Below, in pieces: positions 58,835 to 64,000 of a stretch of DNA of 64,000 nucleotides. How positions within the stretch are numbered: the stretch's first letter is position 1; each line of letters begins with the position of its first letter. Origin of the DNA: Manduca sexta (taxonomy: Eukaryota > Arthropoda > Insecta > Lepidoptera > Sphingidae); contig NC_051126.1 in the NCBI RefSeq assembly GCF_014839805.1, positions 6,518,609-6,582,608 on the forward strand. The letters run 5' to 3'. The translations under genes and the position numbers were made by a program. The notes under the pieces were generated by a model. It was not told where the DNA came from. It ran no database searches and saw only the letters and a program-made list of their open reading frames with translations.

Positions 58835-61260
58835 AGTTTTTGTTTACCTACCTTTGACTTTATCAAGTTTATGACAATAATAAAATGCGACTTATAATTA
58901 CATGTTAATACACAAGTGTCATTACAGATAAAAACCCCATACGGCATAATGATTTCTTATGTTTACGCGAATTTGAGACGTTGAAATTAGATTTTTTTCC
59001 GGATTTTATCGCGGATTTTTATATTATTATTTTCTCCCAATACTTAAGAGACTTTGCAGCCTTCATGGTCACGGTCTCATAAGGCATGTGAAACAATAAT
59101 AATATATTCTTCGGCAAATAAAAAAAAAATATCGCGTAAGAAATCGTCAAGTACTTTTATATCCGAAAACATTTTTAAAAGTAATTAATAAAATTATGAT
59201 AATGTCATGAATGAGGCTCAACACCAAAATTTCGATTTGGTCAACTAAGATATATTAGGTATAAGTAAGCGCTTTTAATAAGCATGTTAATTTTGTGCAT
59301 CGTTGACGCTGCATTGACTGAACTTCCGTGTTCTAGTCATAAATTTGCGCTTCGCAAACAAAAACTACATATTACATTAAATTATTTTATTTTTAAAATG
59401 AATTACATTCTGGGAATGCGGCAATTATTTGTATCCTTTTTCAATGTGGTTAATTTTGTTTCAGATTTTAATACAAAATGTTCTTCACTAACTACGAGGA
59501 TAGCATTTAACGTACATACCTAAGCATATTGAAGCTATCATCCCTATAAACTCGCAAATATAATGTCTAGTTTAGTCTAATTATCTTCACTAAAGCATCC
59601 ATACGCTATCTCAATCATTGTCTTAAATTTAAACCAAGGTTTACATTTTTAATTGAATGACGAATTGCGATCACATAACTTAATCACAATAAATACCAAC
59701 CTTTTCCTTTGTGTAACTCGCGGCATCCATAAAACTTCTCGGCAGAAATTCAAGATAACACGTAATGCAGATGTAATTTAACCTACATCGACTCGATCTT
59801 AATACAGATTAATGTTTCTACTTTCATTTCGTTGTAAACCATCTTCCCCATACAAACGCAATGAACATAACCTGCAATTCCATTAATAAATTCATTAAAC
59901 TGTAACCTAAAAATAAACACACTGCTTCTTAATCCCTAAGGAATTGTAAGGGAAACTTCTCAGCTATAAAGTACAAGATCGTGTCGACAGAAACAATACA
60001 TAGATTAAATATCTTTTATTACACTTACCATTCATTAATAACAGTGTTATAAAACCAAACTGACCTCATTTGATTAATTCCCGGCATTAAGCCGATCTCA
60101 TCGGCCAGCTTATTTCGGCCGATTACACAACGCACGGAATGCGTGCCGTAAGCCTTGTTCACCTGCATCGGTAGCTGTTTTGCAATGCATTGTGTACACC
60201 CGCACAGCGTGGTCACATGAGCCGAGTCACATGCTCGTAGTTACGGAAGATCATACTTTCTCCCGCCGTTTAACTCCCCCACTATTCTGACGCAAAGGGC
60301 GTGTGCTATTCATGCTTTGTTTATACTAGGCGCGTCATGTGCTTTGTGAGAAAATGTTGGCAGTTAATTGTTATATTAACGATGTCGGTTTCACTGTTTT
60401 AATTTCATCAATCTTAGTTTTATTGAAATATAAATTAGAATTGTATGCTCTATTACGAAGAATGAGGATAAAGGTACAATTTGATATTAGGGAAAATTGT
60501 TGCGATGAAATATAAAAAATACATTTTGTTGTTAAGTGATTGGAATTTGGAATATCCCAAACAGAACTCTAACCGGACTTTCCAAGATGACCATATTAAG
60601 AACATCGTGGAACATATATTCGGTTTCTTAAAGCACGCAAATTCATGCGCTCATTATATTTTATACATTGAAGGTACAAATAAAATTAAGTATTTTATGT
60701 ACAGATTATTACAACCTAGTTTAATATTGCAAGTTCTACCTAAATACTCATTCCAAATTATTACTCGTGAGTTATAACTTAACTTTTCTTTTGCTGTTTC
60801 TATTAAAATATTACTTTCAAATATATGCATTGTTCAAGAAGCTAATTTCAGCACAATCTTATGAGAAAATATTATAAAGAACTTAAATATAGTAGCACAA
60901 TCTCATTGAATTTAGAAAATATTATGAAGTACACTAGATATGGATATAAGTGAATTAATATTTCACTAATATTAACCTTAACATAATTAAAAAATATTAT
61001 TCGACACAAACACCCTTTCGCTCAATCATATATATTGAAATACTACAATGTTTATTTATATTGATGACATGCAATTCGAATAACACGAATTATACCTTGA
61101 CGCGGAAATACATCAGTCCGTTTAAGTCGAAGCAAGTTCGTATATGGCATGTATTTAATTTCAATTAATTCGCTAAATAGGACTTTAAAACTTGTATTAT
61201 GATTATCGTGGCTTGAATCCTTACGCCAATTAATATTTCTTTGGTGGATTTGTCAAGGTG
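58835..61260. other. No confident gene
   Basis: Contains a third copy of the TTTATCGCG repeat (58,990-59,095) and a GC-richer patch at 60,060-60,310 with paired TCACATG motifs. An open frame at 60,505-60,777 is listed separately. Otherwise AT-rich. Confidence 0.5.
60505..60777 (+). CDS. Open frame of 90 codons, unidentified
   Basis: Starts MKYKKYILLLSDWNLEYPKQ and includes DDHIKNIVEHIFGFLKHANS and IEGTNKIKYFMYRLLQPSLI, ending ITREL-stop. The composition is more protein-like than neighbouring frames, but no signal peptide, splice sites or family match were found. It may be a chance ORF or a fragment of a lost gene. Confidence 0.2.
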   Translation: MKYKKYILLLSDWNLEYPKQNSNRTFQDDHIKNIVEHIFGFLKHANSCAHYILYIEGTNKIKYFMYRLLQPSLILQVLPKYSFQIITREL

Positions 61261-61272
61261 TTTCCTTTAAAT

Positions 61273-61480
61273 CAGCGGTCGGCAACACGCGATCCGCGAG
61301 CGTTCTGTTTGTGGCCCGTGATTGTTTTGTAATAAGGTTTACACATCAAAATAAATGTATTAAATTAAAAGTAAGCGCATCTAAAGCAGGGTTTCTAGGT
61401 TTAATGTTATACGTATGGCCCGCCTTTAGCTAATTTTGCCACCTTGTGCCCCTTGCCTACCAAAAGGTCGCCGACCGCTG
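61273..61480. mobile_element. hAT-type MITE with 8-bp target duplication
   Basis: Ends CAGCGGTCGGCAACACGCGA and ...GGTCGCCGACCGCTG are inverted repeats with the C-A-G...C-T-G ends of hAT elements. The flanks CTTTAAAT (61,265) and CTTTTAAT (61,481) match at 7 of 8 positions, as expected for a hAT insertion. Subterminal GGCCCG motifs are typical. It is non-coding, 208 bp. Confidence 0.85.
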
Positions 61481-62239
61481 CTTTTAATATTAAATAAAAT
61501 GACTGTGTTCTAGGTAAGAGCACGTGATTATTATGAAGAAGCGCACAACGCATATCAATATAAAATTTTGAGGAAAACGAATTTAAAAAATTTGTAGTTT
61601 TAGATTTATAAGTAGGTATACCGGTGAGTAATAAAATTGCATTAAAAACAACCATGGTTTTAAATTACAAATATCCAACCAATTAAAAGAGAGTAAAAGA
61701 TGATAAGCATCTAGATGAAACTACAAAATAACTAGTTTAAATAATTGTATAATAAATAATTTGTATAGACTATAAAAAAAACTGACTAACTTTTCCAACT
61801 TCTAACAAAGAATCATGAAAGCCCAATGTTATTAAAATAATAAAGCTTATATTATGTGACAAAAATACATTTTAAAAAAAAAATATTATGCATTAAGAAC
61901 AACTCAATATCTATTAATTAGAACGAAACAACATATTTAACATAGTTCGTAACCATTTATAAAATTATATACAATTTAATTAATTGGTACAAAAAGGTTT
62001 CGTACGAAACGGACCTGAGTGAATCATTTGGCGGATCCAATTTACATAGTCATGTGATCAGAATCACTGCAGACATGATTACGTAACGCAATGAAAATTT
62101 TATCATTCCCAAACCGAACTGAATTTAAATCGTTAGTATTTCAGTTGTTGATAAAGAAAATGTCCTATTTGTGAAATTCTTTCCATGTTTTGATATATGA
62201 ATTTTATAGATAAATGTGTTAAAAGATGGTTATTATAGA

Positions 62240-62425
62240 AGAAGACGAGTGATGATTACCCCTCAGCAATCGACAAAATTATGCCGGCCTGTTGGAACCG
62301 GATATACACAGGCTGATCCCGGAACGCGACACACTTACGAGGGCTAATATAGCGGGTTTTATCACCTTATGTACGGTGGTCGCTATCAGGGCATATATAA
62401 AATATATCCTACCACCAGCAATTTC
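62240..62425 (+). repeat. Dispersed repeat, second copy of the 3888-4132 family
   Basis: Shares AATTATGCCGGCCTGTTGGA, GATCCCGGAACGCGACACAC and GTACGGTGGTCGCTATC with the first copy. The left part present there is missing here. Confidence 0.7.
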
Positions 62426-62429
62426 AACA

Positions 62430-63520
62430 ACATGATATTATGTCATATATATCTATGTATTATATTTAATGGTATTCAAGGTGGGTTTTCTCACTGATAA
62501 ACATTATTACAATGCAACTAATTGTCCTCAGTGTATGTAATAAGATGATTACATTATTTTTTCTGACGTTATTTCTTAAAGTGGGTGCAATATCAAAATA
62601 AAGATAATTAAAATTAAGATCTGGGCTCCTACCAGTCGCCTTGTTATTTTAACTCTATTCTGGCTAAATCACATTGGTCAATTCCGCTTTATTCGCACTA
62701 AGTAAATAAAGCCTAATAGCTATTTCCATACTGTATAACACTATAGTAGATATGAAGAACTATGTCATGAAGAAATATGTAGAGCCAGCCACAGAAGTAG
62801 ATGAACCAATTTAAAACTTCAAATTGCTAATACGAGTTAAGTTTTCATAATGTTTTTTGTGTGAAGTAAAATATATTGCTTTAATTTTATCTTTGTAAAG
62901 ATTTTTTTTGATAAAAACACAAACGTTTTGTAGCGATTTTAAGTTTTAAATTTGTTCAGCTAGTAGTGTGGCTGACTGTACTTCGAGAAACTTTGGCCCT
63001 CGCAAAACTAAGATCCGAATTAAATACTTCCGGATCACTCAGAATTGAGTATGGGCCGGGTTGCAAACCCGCGGCTGAGTTTAAAAGTCGTCTCAAGTTC
63101 AAACCGAGGAAGTTTATCCGGGAATCAAACTAGTATACATTTGTAAATTCTTACTGGACTCCACTTCATTTTTATTCACAAACAAAAACTTACTAAGGAA
63201 ATAAATCATCTTCAAGATATCACGAGTAAATCAGTTTTATGAGCATCACTTTAAGAAATGGGCTATTTTTATAGAAACTGGCCTAGCAACTTCGGGTCAA
63301 ACTTCTCTTAATTAAAGTCCGGTTCAATGAACCCGAGTGAAGTTGCTCTTTTAGTAAAAAGGCTTTGAGTGACCGCCGCGGTTCCTTATAGGCCATGTGA
63401 CTTAACATCTGCGATATAGCAAACCATATTTTCTTGTCACTATGGGGATATTCTTATGACGTAATAAGTAAGATATTTCTTTGATAAATAAATAAAATTG
63501 AAGCGTCAGTTGTTTGTATA
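62430..63520. other. No gene recognised
   Basis: AT-rich. At 63,290-63,350 an imperfect inverted repeat (AGCAACTTCGGGT... CCGAGTGAAGTTGCT) of about 13-bp arms was seen. A GC-richer patch at 62,990-63,125 has no frame. Confidence 0.5.
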
Positions 63521-63524
63521 AATA

Positions 63525-63848
63525 ATAATAATAGCAGCCCTATAATACATACTGCCCTACTGCTGGGCACGGGCCTCCTCTACTACTGAGAGGGATTAGG
63601 CCTTAATCCACCACGCTGGCCTAGTGCGGACTGGCAGACTTCACACACCCTCAAAATTCCTATAGAGAACTTCTCAGGTATGCAGGTTTCCTCATGATGT
63701 TTTACTTCACCGTTAAAGCAAGCGATAATTTACAAAGAATACACACATAATTTTTAGAAAATTCAGAGGTGTGTGCCCTTGGTTTTGAACTTGCAGACAT
63801 TTGTTTCGACAGTCCGTTCCACAACCAACTAAGCTATTCGGCGTTTTT
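63525..63848 (-). repeat. SINE family A copy
   Basis: Near full length: tail AATAATAATAGCAGCCCTAT, body CTACTGAGAGGGATTAGGCC, B-box region GGTTTTGAACTTGCAG and head CCAACTAAGCTATTCGGCG. Reverse orientation. Confidence 0.87.
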
Positions 63849-64000
63849 AGTTATTAATATATTAGCATGTATATATGTGTAAGTGTATATTTATTTACAT
63901 TAGCTGTTTTGACGAAGGACATAACGGGCGAACAACTAGGATAGAAACTGGCGGAAATGTTTCATTATGTAATTTATTTTAATATCTTAATAGTAATATT

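Noticed and set aside
60025..60216. Minus-strand 63-codon frame in the GC-richer patch at 60.1 kb
   Set aside because: No family features; the patch looks more like a regulatory region with paired TCACATG sites.

Overview
The window looks like insect nuclear DNA, most probably a moth or butterfly. It is AT-rich, its genes are split by introns with GT-AG junctions, and it carries tRNA-derived SINEs, short Helitrons (A|TC...CTAG|T), MITEs of several classes and an apparently intact DD37D (maT-type) mariner. The order is inferred from repeat style and gene content, not from a database match. There is no bacterial-type gene, CRISPR array, operon or rRNA.

Region 1-14,100 has no confident host gene. 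It holds a SINE copy, Helitron fragments, a 252-bp MITE, a candidate 66-residue secreted peptide (minus, 4528-4728), a complete 1.3-kb mariner (7431-8737) with an uninterrupted 346-residue transposase, and a second SINE family at 11.7-12.1 kb.

Region 14,101-36,220 is one large plus-strand gene, an SLC26/SulP anion transporter closest to the SLC26A11 (sodium-independent sulfate transporter) type. Twelve coding exons were assembled with consistent phases into 632 codons plus a stop. The introns are packed with mobile elements, some only a few bases from splice sites: a Helitron starts at position +8 of intron 9 and another ends 44 bp before exon 7. Intron 2 carries a 1.3-kb element with 182-bp direct terminal repeats (TRIM-like) and a 13-unit minisatellite.

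Region 36,700-38,900 holds minus-strand coding-like tracts of unknown identity and a second copy, inverted, of the intron-9 Helitron.

Region 39,297-46,830 is a minus-strand locus, convergent with the transporter. Exon 1 encodes a signal peptide and an Asp run. Exon 2 is an Asp/Glu exon. A terminal acidic exon ends at 44,363 with a poly(A) signal beyond it. Four further exons (40,795 to 39,297) encode a Lys/Pro/Thr-rich protein with a folded-looking C-terminus. These have no start codon of their own and enter in exactly the phase left by exons 1 and 2. The best reading is one secreted-protein gene with two alternative 3' ends, one acidic (284 aa) and one Lys-rich (430 aa); two separate genes remain possible. 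A TATA box lies at 46,816-46,822.

Region 46,900-64,000 has no confident gene. It contains an orphan exon-like ORF (48,797-49,060), a four-unit heat-shock element with a TATA box at 52.3-52.4 kb, repeated CATGTGA-type E-boxes, SINEs, a hAT-type MITE with a near-perfect 8-bp target duplication, and long AT-rich stretches.
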